This document shows, piece by piece, positions 1 to 7,625 of a stretch of 33,576 nucleotides of DNA. A model generated the notes under the pieces. That model was not told the origin of the DNA. It did not search any database and saw only the letters and a list, made by a program, of their open reading frames with translations. The stretch is from Comamonadaceae bacterium. GTDB taxonomy: Bacteria > Pseudomonadota > Gammaproteobacteria > Burkholderiales > Burkholderiaceae_C. Within the stretch, counting starts at the first letter, position 1. The number at the start of each line of letters is the position of its first letter. Location of the stretch: positions 1 through 33,576 of the forward strand of contig JAIXPL010000012.1 of assembly GCA_027486255.1 (NCBI GenBank). The letters are read 5' to 3'. The translations under genes and the position numbers were made by a program.

Positions 1-1
1 C

Positions 2-505
2 ATTGAGCGCCTGGTGCTGCCCCACACGCTGAGGCTGCGCGAAGCCTTCAGCCGGGCCGGCCGGCCGGTGTTGCATGTCACCGTAGGCGCCGCCCTGCCC
101 GATGCCACTGATGCCCCCCTGCACATGCGCAAGCTCTTTGCCGAGGTGAAGAACCACGTGGGCAGCCGCGAGCACGAGATCCTGGACGAGCTCAAGCCCC
201 TGCCCGGCGAGCACGTGCTGCGCAAGACCACCGTGGGCGCTTTTGCATCGACCTCCATCGACAGCCTGCTGCGCTCGCTGGACTGCGACCAGCTCTACCT
301 GTGCGGCATCTCCACCAACATGTGCGTGGAGTCCACAGCCCGGGAAGCGGCCGACCGCGGCTACGCGGTCACCTTGGTGGAAGACGCCTGCGGCACCACC
401 CACGAAGACTTGCACCACGCCACCATGCGCAATTTCCAGCGCCTCTTTGGCCGCGTGCGCAGCACCGCCGAGACCGAAGGCGAGATGGGTGGCCGCCATG
501 GCTGA
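2..505 (+). CDS. Isochorismatase-family cysteine hydrolase (5' end cut by window)
   Basis: C-terminal part of an isochorismatase-like amidohydrolase; the reading frame is open from base 2, so the true start lies before the window. Two of the three residues of the family's Asp-Lys-Cys triad are visible: the Lys in VLRKTTVGAF (about bases 220-249) and the nucleophilic Cys in the motif GISTNMCVES (Cys codon 323-325). The Asp would lie upstream. The family includes isochorismatase, nicotinamidase, N-carbamoylsarcosine and maleamate amidases, so the substrate cannot be fixed. The stop overlaps the start of the next gene by 8 bases, which implies translational coupling with the racemase-fold gene. 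An amidase next to an Asp/Glu-racemase-fold protein recalls the maleamate amidase / maleate isomerase pair of nicotinate degradation, but that link is only an analogy here. Confidence 0.85.
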   Translation: MERLVLPHTLRLREAFSRAGRPVLHVTVGAALPDATDAPLHMRKLFAEVKNHVGSREHEILDELKPLPGEHVLRKTTVGAFASTSIDSLLRSLDCDQLYLCGISTNMCVESTAREAADRGYAVTLVEDACGTTHEDLHHATMRNFQRLFGRVRSTAETEGEMGGRHG

Positions 506-1283
506 GCTCAAGCCACCCCGGCGCGTGCTGGTCATCGTGCCCTTTGCCATGACGGCCGAGAACCTGGCCCTGCGCGAGCAACAGCTGCAAGGCCTTCAGT
601 TCGGCCCCGACATCCGCTTTGAGTACCGCGCCGTGCGCGCGGGCCCGGCCAACTACGCCAGCCACCACGACTTCGCCCTGGCCGACGTGGCCAACTTTGA
701 AGCCGGCTGCCGCGCCCAGGCCGAAGGCTTTGATGCGGTGTGCATCGACACCATGAGCGACTCAGGCGTGGCCGCGCTGCGCTCGGTCCTGAGCATCCCG
801 GTGTTCGGGCCGGGCAAGGCCTCCATGCTGATGGCCTTGATGCTGGGCGACCGCTTTTCCATCCTGACCATGGCCAGCCGCTGGAAGCCGCTGTACAAGA
901 AAGCACTCGATGAACTGGGCCTGCACCACAAGTGCGCCTCGGTGCGGGCCATCGAAGTGCCGCCCGACAACCAAGCCCTGCTCTCGGGGAAAGAAGACGA
1001 TGTGTTTCCCCTGCTGGAAGCCGCCGGCCGCAAAGCCATCGAGGAAGACGGCGCCGAGGTGCTGATCCTGGGCTCGACCACCATGCACCAGTCCCATGCC
1101 TGGCTGCAGGAGAGGCTGCCGGTGCCCATCATCAACCCCGGTCCCCTGAGCTACAAGCTGGCCGAGACCGCGCTGGCCCTGGGCCTCAATCACAGCCGGG
1201 TGGGCTACCCCGCCCCCATGCATCCGCGCCTGGGCATGCTCCAAGCCATGTTCGATGCCGCCAGCACTCACAAGGAGACCTGA
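498..1283 (+). CDS. Asp/Glu/hydantoin racemase-fold protein lacking catalytic cysteines
   Basis: A 261-residue protein with the two-lobed layout of the Asp/Glu/hydantoin racemase superfamily: an N-terminal strand at residues 9-16 and two pseudo-equivalent active-site loops. In hydantoin and aspartate racemases each loop carries a catalytic Cys. Here the first loop reads CIDTMSDSG (residues 82-90), with Thr85 where ACFxDPG has Cys, and the second reads LILGSTTMH, with Ser where LGCxxM has Cys. A two-base proton-transfer racemase is therefore unlikely unless other residues serve. I chose ATG 498 because the longer frame upstream only mirrors the preceding gene. The stop shares one base with the next start (TGATG), so the three genes 2-2104 look like one operon. 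The substrate is unknown; an isomerase, a decarboxylase-like activity or a ligand-binding role are possible. Confidence 0.8.
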   Translation: MAELKPPRRVLVIVPFAMTAENLALREQQLQGLQFGPDIRFEYRAVRAGPANYASHHDFALADVANFEAGCRAQAEGFDAVCIDTMSDSGVAALRSVLSIPVFGPGKASMLMALMLGDRFSILTMASRWKPLYKKALDELGLHHKCASVRAIEVPPDNQALLSGKEDDVFPLLEAAGRKAIEEDGAEVLILGSTTMHQSHAWLQERLPVPIINPGPLSYKLAETALALGLNHSRVGYPAPMHPRLGMLQAMFDAASTHKET

Positions 1284-2104
1284 TGCCCAAGCTGCTCACC
1301 CCTGAACAGGTTCAAGGCTACGAGCGCGATGGCTATGTGTGTCCCATCGACGTGCTCAGCCCCGAGGAAGTGCGTCAAGCCCGCGGCGAGCTCGAGGACT
1401 GGGAGCGGGCGCGCGGCCAGTTGATCGACTTTCCGGAAAAGTCCAAGTCCTACCTGCTGTTCGACTGGGCCGACCGCCTGGTCCACCACCCCCGCATCCT
1501 GGATGCGGTGGAAGACGTGATCGGGCCCGACATCCTGGTCTACCACTCCACGCTGTTTGTGAAGGAAGCCCGCACACCCGCCTACGTGCGCTGGCACCAG
1601 GACAGCACTTACTTCTACCTGCAGCCCCACCTGCACGTGACCGCCTGGGTGGCGCTGTCAGATGCCAGCGTGGCGGCCGGCTGCATGCACGCCCTGCCCG
1701 GCAGCCACCGCTGGGGTGCCTTTGAACACGATGACCGGCCCGACCCCATGAACATGATCCGCCGGGGCCAGGGCATCAGCGAGCGCTTCGACCACGAAAC
1801 CGGCGTAGCTCTGCCGGTGGGGCCAGGCCAGATGTCGCTGCACCACACCGACCTGGTGCACGCCTCCGGCGGCAACCAGAGCGATGACCGGCGTCTGGGC
1901 TACGCCATCAGCTACATCCCGGCCTCGGTTCGGCCCAGCGGACCGGTCCAGCCCTCGGCGCTGTGTGTGCGCGGGCGCGACCACGGGCACTTTCTGCCTG
2001 AAGCGCGCCTGGCCCAGGCGCTCTCCAGCCCGGCCCGTGAGGCACACGCCCAGGCGCTGGCGCGATTCAGGGCCCTTCAGGACGCGGGCTTTTCCGCCGC
2101 CTGA
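1283..2104 (+). CDS. Phytanoyl-CoA dioxygenase (PhyH) family Fe(II)/2-oxoglutarate oxygenase
   Basis: A 273-residue protein of the PhyH family of non-haem Fe(II)/2-oxoglutarate dioxygenases. The facial triad is visible: His105 and Asp107 in WHQDSTYF and the distal His193 in DLVHASGGN. Arg204 (RRLGYAISYIP) is the likely 2-oxoglutarate carboxylate anchor. Asp at position 107 means a hydroxylase rather than a halogenase, in which Asp is replaced by Ala or Gly. ATG 1283 overlaps the preceding stop by one base and has a good ribosome binding site (AAGGAG at 1272-1277). The 3' end overlaps the convergent LysR gene by 28 bases. The substrate is unknown; it may be the same small acid or amide handled by the two upstream genes. 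Confidence 0.87.
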   Translation: MPKLLTPEQVQGYERDGYVCPIDVLSPEEVRQARGELEDWERARGQLIDFPEKSKSYLLFDWADRLVHHPRILDAVEDVIGPDILVYHSTLFVKEARTPAYVRWHQDSTYFYLQPHLHVTAWVALSDASVAAGCMHALPGSHRWGAFEHDDRPDPMNMIRRGQGISERFDHETGVALPVGPGQMSLHHTDLVHASGGNQSDDRRLGYAISYIPASVRPSGPVQPSALCVRGRDHGHFLPEARLAQALSSPAREAHAQALARFRALQDAGFSAA

Positions 2105-2985
2105 GCCAGCAGCCAGCCCTTGAAGGCGGCCAGACCCGGCCGCTCCTGGGCCTCTGGGCGCACCAGGTAATAGCCGCGTTGCCCGCGCAAGGGCCGGCGG
2201 CAGGCCACCACCAAGTGGCCAGAGGCGAGTTCCTCCTGCACCAGCAGCGTGGGCATGAGGGCCACGCCCAGCCCCGCCTCGGCCGCAGCCGCCTGCATGG
2301 AGAAAAGCTCATATCGCGGGCCGGCCAGTGCTTGCTCGGCATCCACGCCCTGGGCATCGAACCACTGGCGCCAGGCCTCCGGCCGGGTGGACTGCTGCAG
2401 CAAGGGCAGCCCCGCCAGCTGGGCGGGCGACAGCGCCCGGCTGCCGCGCAGCAGACGAGGGCTGCACACCGGCAGCACCTCCTCGGGCATGAGCCAGTCG
2501 GCCTGGGTGCCCGCCCACTGGCGCACCTGCTCGGGCGTGCCGGCAAAAATGGCCGCCTCAACCTGCAGCTCACTGAACAAAAAGGGGCGGGAGCGCGCCT
2601 CCAGGTGCACCTGCAATTGGGGATGAAGCCGGGCCAGCTGCGGCAGCCTGGGTATGAGCCAGCGCACCGCAAAGGTGGGCACGGACGCAATGGCGATGCG
2701 GTCGCCCTCGCCCTGGCGGCTGCGCACATCGAGGGTGTCGCGCTCCAGGGCGTCCAGGCGCTGGCCCACTTGCCGCGCGTAATCGGCGCCGGCGGCCGTC
2801 AGCACCATGCCGTGCTGTGTGCGCTTGAAAAGGGGCACGCCCACCAAGTCCTCCAGGGCGGCCACCTGGCGGGATACCGCGCCCTGGGTGAGGGCCAGCT
2901 CCTGCGCGGCACGGGTGTAGCTCTGGTGGCGGGCGGCCGCCTCGAAACACAGCAAGGCCTGCGTGGATGGAAGTCGGCGGCGCAT
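2077..2985 (-). CDS. LysR-family transcriptional regulator (GcvA-like)
   Basis: A 302-residue LysR regulator. The N-terminal winged helix-turn-helix is at residues 5-65 (ARHQSYTRAAQELALTQGAV, then the wing KRTQHGMVLTAAG), followed by a periplasmic-binding-protein-like effector domain to the end. The length is normal for the family, and the N-terminal pattern resembles the GcvA branch. It is divergent from gcdH and convergent with the PhyH gene. In pseudomonads and burkholderias a LysR regulator (GcdR type) beside gcdH and a CoA-transferase responds to glutarate, so it probably controls gcdH rather than the operon at 2-2104. The inter-gene region carries a T-N11-A palindrome at 3004-3018, suitable for autorepression and activation of gcdH. 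The effector is inferred from context only. Confidence 0.92.
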   Translation of the reverse strand: MRRRLPSTQALLCFEAAARHQSYTRAAQELALTQGAVSRQVAALEDLVGVPLFKRTQHGMVLTAAGADYARQVGQRLDALERDTLDVRSRQGEGDRIAIASVPTFAVRWLIPRLPQLARLHPQLQVHLEARSRPFLFSELQVEAAIFAGTPEQVRQWAGTQADWLMPEEVLPVCSPRLLRGSRALSPAQLAGLPLLQQSTRPEAWRQWFDAQGVDAEQALAGPRYELFSMQAAAAEAGLGVALMPTLLVQEELASGHLVVACRRPLRGQRGYYLVRPEAQERPGLAAFKGWLLAQAAEKPAS

Positions 2986-3003
2986 CAGCGAAAGTACTCA
3001 GAC

Positions 3004-3018
3004 ATGATGAACGATCAT
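3004..3018. promoter_or_regulatory. LysR-type operator box between lysR and gcdH
   Basis: Perfect inverted repeat ATGAT-N5-ATCAT containing T (3005) and A (3017) separated by 11 bases, the classic LysR-type recognition pattern. It begins 19 bases before the lysR start. It is centred about 64 bases before the likely gcdH transcription start (from the weak hexamers at 3040-3045 and 3063-3068), which is the usual position of the regulator's primary site. A second AACGAT/ATCGTT pair (3010-3015 and 3035-3040) may mark an activation half-site. Confidence 0.6.
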
Positions 3019-3039
3019 ATCTGCTTGAGGATTCATCGT

Positions 3040-3068
3040 TTGCATGTCCGGGACTGAACTCCTAGCAT
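3040..3068 (+). promoter_or_regulatory. Putative gcdH promoter
   Basis: TTGCAT at 3040-3045 and TAGCAT at 3063-3068 are separated by 17 bases. Both are imperfect sigma-70 hexamers, as expected for an activator-dependent promoter. The LysR-type box lies just upstream. Transcription would begin near 3075, leaving a leader of about 30 bases before the gcdH ATG at 3106. Confidence 0.35.
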
Positions 3069-3105
3069 CTACGGCATTCCATTGACCCATTCGAGAGCTG
3101 AGCCC

Positions 3106-4290
3106 ATGAAAACCAAAGCATCCTTCTCCTGGTCCGACCCCTTTTTGCTGGACGACCAGCTCAGCTCCGAGGAGCGCCAGGTGCGCGAAGCCGCGCACCA
3201 GTACTGCCAGGAACGACTGCTGCCCCGCGTGCAGATGGCTTTTCGCAATGAACAGACCGACCGCGCCATCTTCAATGAAATGGGCGAGCTGGGCCTCTTG
3301 GGCCCGACCATCCCCGAGCAGTACGGCGGCTCAGGCCTGAACTACGTGTGCTACGGCCTGGTGGCCAGAGAAGTCGAGCGCGTGGACTCGGGCTACCGCT
3401 CCATGATGAGCGTGCAGTCGTCTTTGGTGATGTTGCCCATCAACGAATTTGGCACCGAGGCCCAGAAGCAAAAGTACCTGCCCAAGCTGGCCACGGGCGA
3501 ATGGGTCGGCTGCTTTGGTTTGACCGAGCCCGACCACGGCTCCGACCCGGGCAGCATGATCACCCGCGCCCGCAAGGTGCCCGGCGGCTACAGCCTGTCG
3601 GGGGCCAAGATGTGGATCAGCAACAGCCCGATCGCCGACGTCTTCGTGGTCTGGGCCAAGGACGACGAAGGCGCCATCCGTGGCTTCGTGCTGGAAAAAG
3701 GCTGGAAGGGTCTCTCGGCCCCTGCGGTGCACGGCAAGGTGGGCTTGCGCGCCTCCATCACCGGCGAGATCGTCATGGACGGGGTGTTTTGCCCTGAGGA
3801 AAACGCCTTCCCCGAGGTGCGCGGCCTCAAAGGTCCCTTCACCTGCCTGAACTCGGCTCGCTACGGCATCGCCTGGGGTGCCCTGGGCGCCGCTGAAGAC
3901 TGCTACCAGCGCGCCCGCCAGTACGTGCTGGACCGCCAGCAGTTCGGCCGCCCACTGGCCGCCAACCAGCTGATTCAAAAGAAACTGGCCGACATGGTCA
4001 CCGAGATCAGCCTGGGCCTGCAGGGCTGCCTGCGCCTGGGCCGCATGAAGGACGAGGGCACGGCCTCGGTGGAGCTGACCTCCATCTTGAAGCGCAACAG
4101 CTGCGGCAAGGCCCTGGACATCGCCCGCGTGGCCCGCGACATGATGGGCGGCAACGGCATTTCTGATGAATACGGCGTGGCCCGCCACCTGGTGAACCTG
4201 GAGGTGGTGAACACCTACGAAGGCACGCACGACATCCACGCCCTGATCCTGGGCCGCGCCATCACCGGCATCGCCGCCTTCAGCAACTGA
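3106..4290 (+). CDS. gcdH: Glutaryl-CoA dehydrogenase
   Basis: A 394-residue acyl-CoA dehydrogenase that oxidatively decarboxylates glutaryl-CoA to crotonyl-CoA, with FAD, in lysine, tryptophan and glutarate breakdown. It matches the glutaryl-CoA dehydrogenase subgroup closely: [13 protein letters not shown] in the FAD/substrate region, [16 protein letters not shown], and the terminal [19 protein letters not shown] with the catalytic Glu at 372. ATG 3106 was chosen over an in-frame TTG at 3082 because the protein then begins at the usual place for the family. Its stop overlaps the start of the CoA-transferase gene by one base, so the two are co-translated. It is probably activated by the divergent LysR regulator in response to glutarate or glutaryl-CoA. 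Confidence 0.95.
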   Translation: MKTKASFSWSDPFLLDDQLSSEERQVREAAHQYCQERLLPRVQMAFRNEQTDRAIFNEMGELGLLGPTIPEQYGGSGLNYVCYGLVAREVERVDSGYRSMMSVQSSLVMLPINEFGTEAQKQKYLPKLATGEWVGCFGLTEPDHGSDPGSMITRARKVPGGYSLSGAKMWISNSPIADVFVVWAKDDEGAIRGFVLEKGWKGLSAPAVHGKVGLRASITGEIVMDGVFCPEENAFPEVRGLKGPFTCLNSARYGIAWGALGAAEDCYQRARQYVLDRQQFGRPLAANQLIQKKLADMVTEISLGLQGCLRLGRMKDEGTASVELTSILKRNSCGKALDIARVARDMMGGNGISDEYGVARHLVNLEVVNTYEGTHDIHALILGRAITGIAAFSN

Positions 4291-5447
4291 TGACAGCGCC
4301 CCACGCCCTGCCGCGGCCGCTGGCCGGCATCAAGGTGCTGGACCTCTCGCGCGTGCTGGCGGGCCCCTGGGCCGGCCAGCTGCTGGCCGACTACGGCGCG
4401 CAGGTGCTCAAAGTGGAACGCCCGGGCGCGGGCGACGACACCCGCACCTGGGGTCCGCCCTGGTGGGGCGAAGGCGAAGACAGGGTGGCGGCTTATTTCC
4501 TGTGCGCCAACCGCGGCAAGCGCTCGGTGGCCATCGACATCGCCAGCCCTGAAGGCGCGCAAGTCGTGCGCGAGCTCGCCCGCGAAGCTGACGTGGTGCT
4601 GGAGAACTACAAAGTTGGCCAGCTGGCCAAGTACGGGCTGGATGCCGCGAGCCTTCAGGCGCTGAACCCCGGCCTGGTGTACTGCTCCATCACCGGCTAC
4701 GGCCAGGACGGGCCCATGGCGCACAAGGCGGGCTACGACTTCGCCATCCAGGCCGAAGGTGGCCTGATGAGCATCACCGGGGACAAGGGCGCCGAGCCGC
4801 AGAAAGTGGGCGTGGCCGTGGTCGACCTGATGACCGGGGTGTACGCCACCACGGCCATCCTGGCCGCCCTGCATGAGCGTGCGCGCACCGGCCGTGGCCG
4901 CGTGATCGATGCGGCGCTCTTTGACGTGCAGGTGGCCATGCTGGCCAACCAGGCCAGCAACCAGCTCGTGGGTGGCATCACGCCCACCCGCATGGGCAAC
5001 GCACATCCGAACATCGTGCCCTACCAGGTGCTTCCCACGCGGGACGGCCACATGGTGCTGGCCATCGGCAACGACGGCCAGTTCACGCGCTTTTGCGAGG
5101 CGGCCGGCCATGCTGGCGTGGCGGCCGATGCGCGCTTTGCCACCAACCCAGCGCGCGTGCAGCACCGCAGCGAGCTGGTGCCGCTGATCACCGGCTGGAC
5201 ACTTCAGCGCAGCACCGCGCAATGGGTGGCCCTGCTGGAGCACTGCGCTGTGCCCTGCTCACCCATTCTGGATGTGGCCCAGGTGATGGCGCACCCGCAG
5301 GTGCTCGCACGCGGCATGCGCCTGGCGCCCACCGCAGACAGCCCACCCATGGTGGCCACGCCCATGCGCTTTGATGGTCAGCGCCCCCGCGCACCCGAAG
5401 CGCCGCCCCGCCTGGACAACTCGGCGCCAGGCTGGCTGCCCGACTGA
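4290..5447 (+). CDS. CaiB/BaiF class III CoA-transferase (probable glutarate CoA-transferase)
   Basis: A 385-residue class III CoA-transferase. The family signature LAGIKVLDLSRVLAGPWAGQ is at residues 11-30, and the catalytic Asp that forms the acyl anhydride is Asp150 in KAGYDFAIQAEGG. The length fits the family. The gene starts on the last base of the gcdH stop (TGATG). Pairing with gcdH and a LysR regulator is the arrangement of glutarate utilisation loci, where this enzyme moves CoA from succinyl-CoA to glutarate to feed GcdH. The assignment of substrate is by context; formyl-CoA, carnitine or other acyl-CoA transferases share the fold. It is followed by a cluster of REP-like hairpins. 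Confidence 0.88.
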   Translation: MTAPHALPRPLAGIKVLDLSRVLAGPWAGQLLADYGAQVLKVERPGAGDDTRTWGPPWWGEGEDRVAAYFLCANRGKRSVAIDIASPEGAQVVRELAREADVVLENYKVGQLAKYGLDAASLQALNPGLVYCSITGYGQDGPMAHKAGYDFAIQAEGGLMSITGDKGAEPQKVGVAVVDLMTGVYATTAILAALHERARTGRGRVIDAALFDVQVAMLANQASNQLVGGITPTRMGNAHPNIVPYQVLPTRDGHMVLAIGNDGQFTRFCEAAGHAGVAADARFATNPARVQHRSELVPLITGWTLQRSTAQWVALLEHCAVPCSPILDVAQVMAHPQVLARGMRLAPTADSPPMVATPMRFDGQRPRAPEAPPRLDNSAPGWLPD

Positions 5448-5463
5448 GCGCAGCGTTCTCAAG

Positions 5464-5490
5464 GTAGGAGCCCAGACTCTGGGCGATTCG
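5464..5490 (+). repeat. REP-like hairpin repeat, copy 1
   Basis: Starts GTAGGAG, then a CCCAG (5471-5475) / CTGGG (5479-5483) hairpin with a 3-base loop, and ends GCGATTCG. It forms an inverted pair with copy 2, separated by 28 bases, as in bacterial interspersed mosaic elements. The conserved GTAGGAG head and GCGA tail resemble REP elements mobilised by RAYT (TnpA-REP) transposases in pseudomonads. Confidence 0.7.
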
Positions 5491-5518
5491 GGCCTTGAAA
5501 TCAAGCCTTGTGAAGGCA

Positions 5519-5546
5519 CGAATCGCCGAGAGGACTCGGCTCCTAC
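5519..5546 (-). repeat. REP-like hairpin repeat, copy 2 (inverted)
   Basis: On the minus strand it has the same GTAGGAG head and GCGATTCG tail as copy 1. The stem differs but is still paired: GCCGAG (5535-5540 complement) with CTCGGC, loop of four. The change from CCCAG/CTGGG to CCGAG/CTCGG is compensatory, which supports selection for structure rather than sequence. Confidence 0.7.
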
Positions 5547-5565
5547 GTGAAGATTCATGGAGCCC

Positions 5566-5592
5566 GTAGGAGCCCAGTCTTCTGGGCGATGG
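5566..5592 (+). repeat. REP-like hairpin repeat, copy 3
   Basis: Same head GTAGGAG, hairpin CCCAG (5573-5577) / CTGGG (5582-5586) with a 4-base loop, and tail GCGAT. It lies 20 bases before the hrcA stop codon, in the gap between the two convergent units caiB and hrcA. No U-rich intrinsic terminator is seen here, so the hairpins may also end transcription or protect the mRNA 3' ends. Confidence 0.7.
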
Positions 5593-5611
5593 TGGGCCTG
5601 CACGGGCGGGC

Positions 5612-6631
5612 TTACTTGCTGTAGCTCAGCGCGGTGCTGACCAGCTTGGAGGTGATGTCCACGATCTGGATCATGCGGTCATAGGGCATGCGCGTGGGGC
5701 CGATCACGCCCAGCGTGCCCACCACCTGGCCGTCGACCTCGTAAGGAGCGGTAACCACCGACAGCTCCTGGAAGGGCACGACCTGGCTTTCGCCGCCAAT
5801 GTAGATGCGCACACCCTCGGCGCGGCTGGAGACATCGAGCAGCCGAATCAGCTGGGCCTTTTGCTCGAAGAGGTCGAACAATTTGCGCAGGCTGCCCATG
5901 TCGCTGGAGAAGTCGCTCACCGTGAGCAGGTTGCGCTCACCGGAAATCACCACCTCGTCGCGCGACTCGATGGCCTCCGAGCCCACCTGCACGGCCGCCT
6001 GCATGAGGGCGGCAATTTCGCCGCGCAGGGCCTCCACCTCGGTCTTCAGGCGCTCACGCACCGAGTCAATGTCCAGCCCGGCGTAATGCGAATTGAGGAA
6101 GTTGGCCGCCTCAATCAGCTGGCTGCCGGTGTAGTCGGTCTCGGTGAAGATCACGCGGTTCTGCACGTCCCCCTCGGGCGAGACGATGATGACCAGCAGG
6201 CGCCGCTCCGATAGGCGCAGAAATTCGATGTGCTTGAACACCGACGAGCGCCGGGGCGCCATGACCACGCCGACGTAGTGCGACAGGCTAGAGAGCATGT
6301 GCGCGGCATTGCTGATGACCTTCTGGGGCTGGTCGGGGGTGAGCGTTTGCTGGGCCACCATGGACTCGATCGAGCCGGGGCTGCGCTGGGCAGTCAGCAT
6401 GGTGTCCACGAACAGGCGGTAGCCGCGCGCGGTCGGAATGCGGCCGGCCGAGGTGTGGGGGCTGACGATCAGGCCCAGCTCCTCCAGGTCGCTCATGACG
6501 TTGCGGATGGTCGCCGGCGAGAGCTCCAGGCCCGAGGCCTTGGAGAGGGTGCGCGAGCCCACGGGCTGGCCGTCAGCGATGTATCGCTCGACCAGGGCCT
6601 TGAGCAGCAGTTTGGCGCGATCGTCCAACAT
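5612..6631 (-). CDS. hrcA: Heat-inducible transcription repressor HrcA
   Basis: A 339-residue HrcA, the repressor that binds the CIRCE operator of chaperone genes and is kept active by GroEL. The N-terminal winged helix (residues 1-75) includes [28 protein letters not shown] (split here as positions about 25-52) and the conserved [14 protein letters not shown]. The central and C-terminal GAF-like and dimerisation parts run to the end. The length is normal (about 335-345). The frame stays open far upstream to 7318, but that part is only the mirror of nadK; ATG 6631 is the natural start. A hexamer TAGAAT (6645-6640) lies 8 bases before the ATG and there is no Shine-Dalgarno sequence. A perfect CIRCE site in this window lies upstream of rpoH, not of hrcA itself. 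Confidence 0.97.
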   Translation of the reverse strand: MLDDRAKLLLKALVERYIADGQPVGSRTLSKASGLELSPATIRNVMSDLEELGLIVSPHTSAGRIPTARGYRLFVDTMLTAQRSPGSIESMVAQQTLTPDQPQKVISNAAHMLSSLSHYVGVVMAPRRSSVFKHIEFLRLSERRLLVIIVSPEGDVQNRVIFTETDYTGSQLIEAANFLNSHYAGLDIDSVRERLKTEVEALRGEIAALMQAAVQVGSEAIESRDEVVISGERNLLTVSDFSSDMGSLRKLFDLFEQKAQLIRLLDVSSRAEGVRIYIGGESQVVPFQELSVVTAPYEVDGQVVGTLGVIGPTRMPYDRMIQIVDITSKLVSTALSYSK

Positions 6632-6639
6632 GAAGTGCG

Positions 6640-6670
6640 ATTCTACGAAGCTGGAGCCTTGTGATGTAAT
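6640..6670. promoter_or_regulatory. Divergent -10 elements for hrcA and nadK
   Basis: The two genes are separated by only 45 bases. On the plus strand an extended -10 (TG-A-TGTAAT, hexamer 6665-6670) ends 6 bases before the nadK ATG. On the minus strand TAGAAT (6645-6640) ends 8 bases before the hrcA ATG. Neither gene has a Shine-Dalgarno sequence, so both transcripts may be leaderless or nearly so. The -35 regions are weak. Confidence 0.45.
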
Positions 6671-6676
6671 TTGCCA

Positions 6677-7552
6677 ATGAAAACACATTTCCGGCATGTC
6701 GCCCTCATTGGCAAGTACCAGGCCGTGGGATCGCGTTCTGCGCTGGAAGAGATTGCCCAGTTCCTGCACAGCCAGGGTTGCGAGGTCGCCCTGGAAGCCG
6801 ATACCGCCAACAACACGGGACTGAACGGCTACCCGGCCTTGAGTGTGGAGCAGATCGGCGCCCAGTGCGACCTGGCCCTGGTGGTGGGCGGCGACGGCAC
6901 CATGCTGGGCATCGGCCGGCAACTGGCGCAGCACGGGGTGCCGCTGATCGGCATCAACCAGGGTCGGCTGGGCTTCATCACCGACATTCCCTTGGAAGGT
7001 TTCCAGGCCACGCTGGGCCCCATGCTGCAAGGCCGCTATGACGAAGAGGCCCGCGCCCTGATGCAGGCACGCGTGATGCGCGACGGCCACTGCGTGTTCT
7101 CGGCCACCGCGCTCAATGACGTGGTGGTCAACCGCGGCCCGACTGCGGGCATGGTGGAGCTGCGCGTGGAGGTCGACGGCCGCTTTGTGGCCAACCAGCG
7201 GGCCGACGGCCTGATCATCGCCACACCCACGGGCTCGACGGCTTATGCGCTGTCGGCGGGCGGGCCGCTCATGCATCCCTCGATCGCCGGCTGGCTGCTG
7301 GTGCCGATTGCCCCGCATACGCTGTCGAACCGGCCCATCGTGCTGCCCGATCAGGGCGAAGTCGCCATCGAGGTGGTGGCTGGGCGCGATGCCAGCGCCA
7401 ACTTCGACATGCAGTCCCTAGCCACTCTCCTGCACGGCGACCGCATCGTGGTCACCCGCTCGGCGCACCAGGCGCGCTTTCTGCACCCGCAGCGCTGGAG
7501 CTACTTCGACACGCTGCGCAAGAAACTGCACTGGAACGAGGGCGGCGTCTGA
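6677..7552 (+). CDS. nadK: NAD kinase
   Basis: A 291-residue NAD+ kinase that makes NADP+ from NAD+ and ATP in the cytosol. The diagnostic motifs are present: GGDGT at residues 71-75 (phosphate binding, catalytic Asp73), the NE/D motif as NDVVVNRG at 147-154, and TPTGSTAY at 183-190. ATG 6677 was preferred to the in-frame TTG at 6671 because the TTG lies between the -10 hexamer and the ATG and would not be transcribed. The gene is divergent from hrcA and followed 73 bases later by recN, the common betaproteobacterial order. Confidence 0.97.
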   Translation: MKTHFRHVALIGKYQAVGSRSALEEIAQFLHSQGCEVALEADTANNTGLNGYPALSVEQIGAQCDLALVVGGDGTMLGIGRQLAQHGVPLIGINQGRLGFITDIPLEGFQATLGPMLQGRYDEEARALMQARVMRDGHCVFSATALNDVVVNRGPTAGMVELRVEVDGRFVANQRADGLIIATPTGSTAYALSAGGPLMHPSIAGWLLVPIAPHTLSNRPIVLPDQGEVAIEVVAGRDASANFDMQSLATLLHGDRIVVTRSAHQARFLHPQRWSYFDTLRKKLHWNEGGV

Positions 7553-7625
7553 AGACCTGAAGCTGCGCGCGCGCCAAGGGTACGATCCGACCACAACCAG
7601 TCCCCTGCCGGCGGTCTTTCCTGCC

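Noticed and set aside
3331-5243. Long minus-strand frames opposite gcdH and the CoA-transferase (302 and 342 codons)
   Set aside because: They mirror well-recognised enzymes; His/Ala/Gly/Gln-rich translations without domains are typical shadows in GC-rich DNA.
6632-7318. Open minus-strand frame extending hrcA by 229 codons upstream
   Set aside because: It is the mirror of nadK, low-complexity His/Gln/Gly-rich, and HrcA homologues begin at the ATG at 6631.
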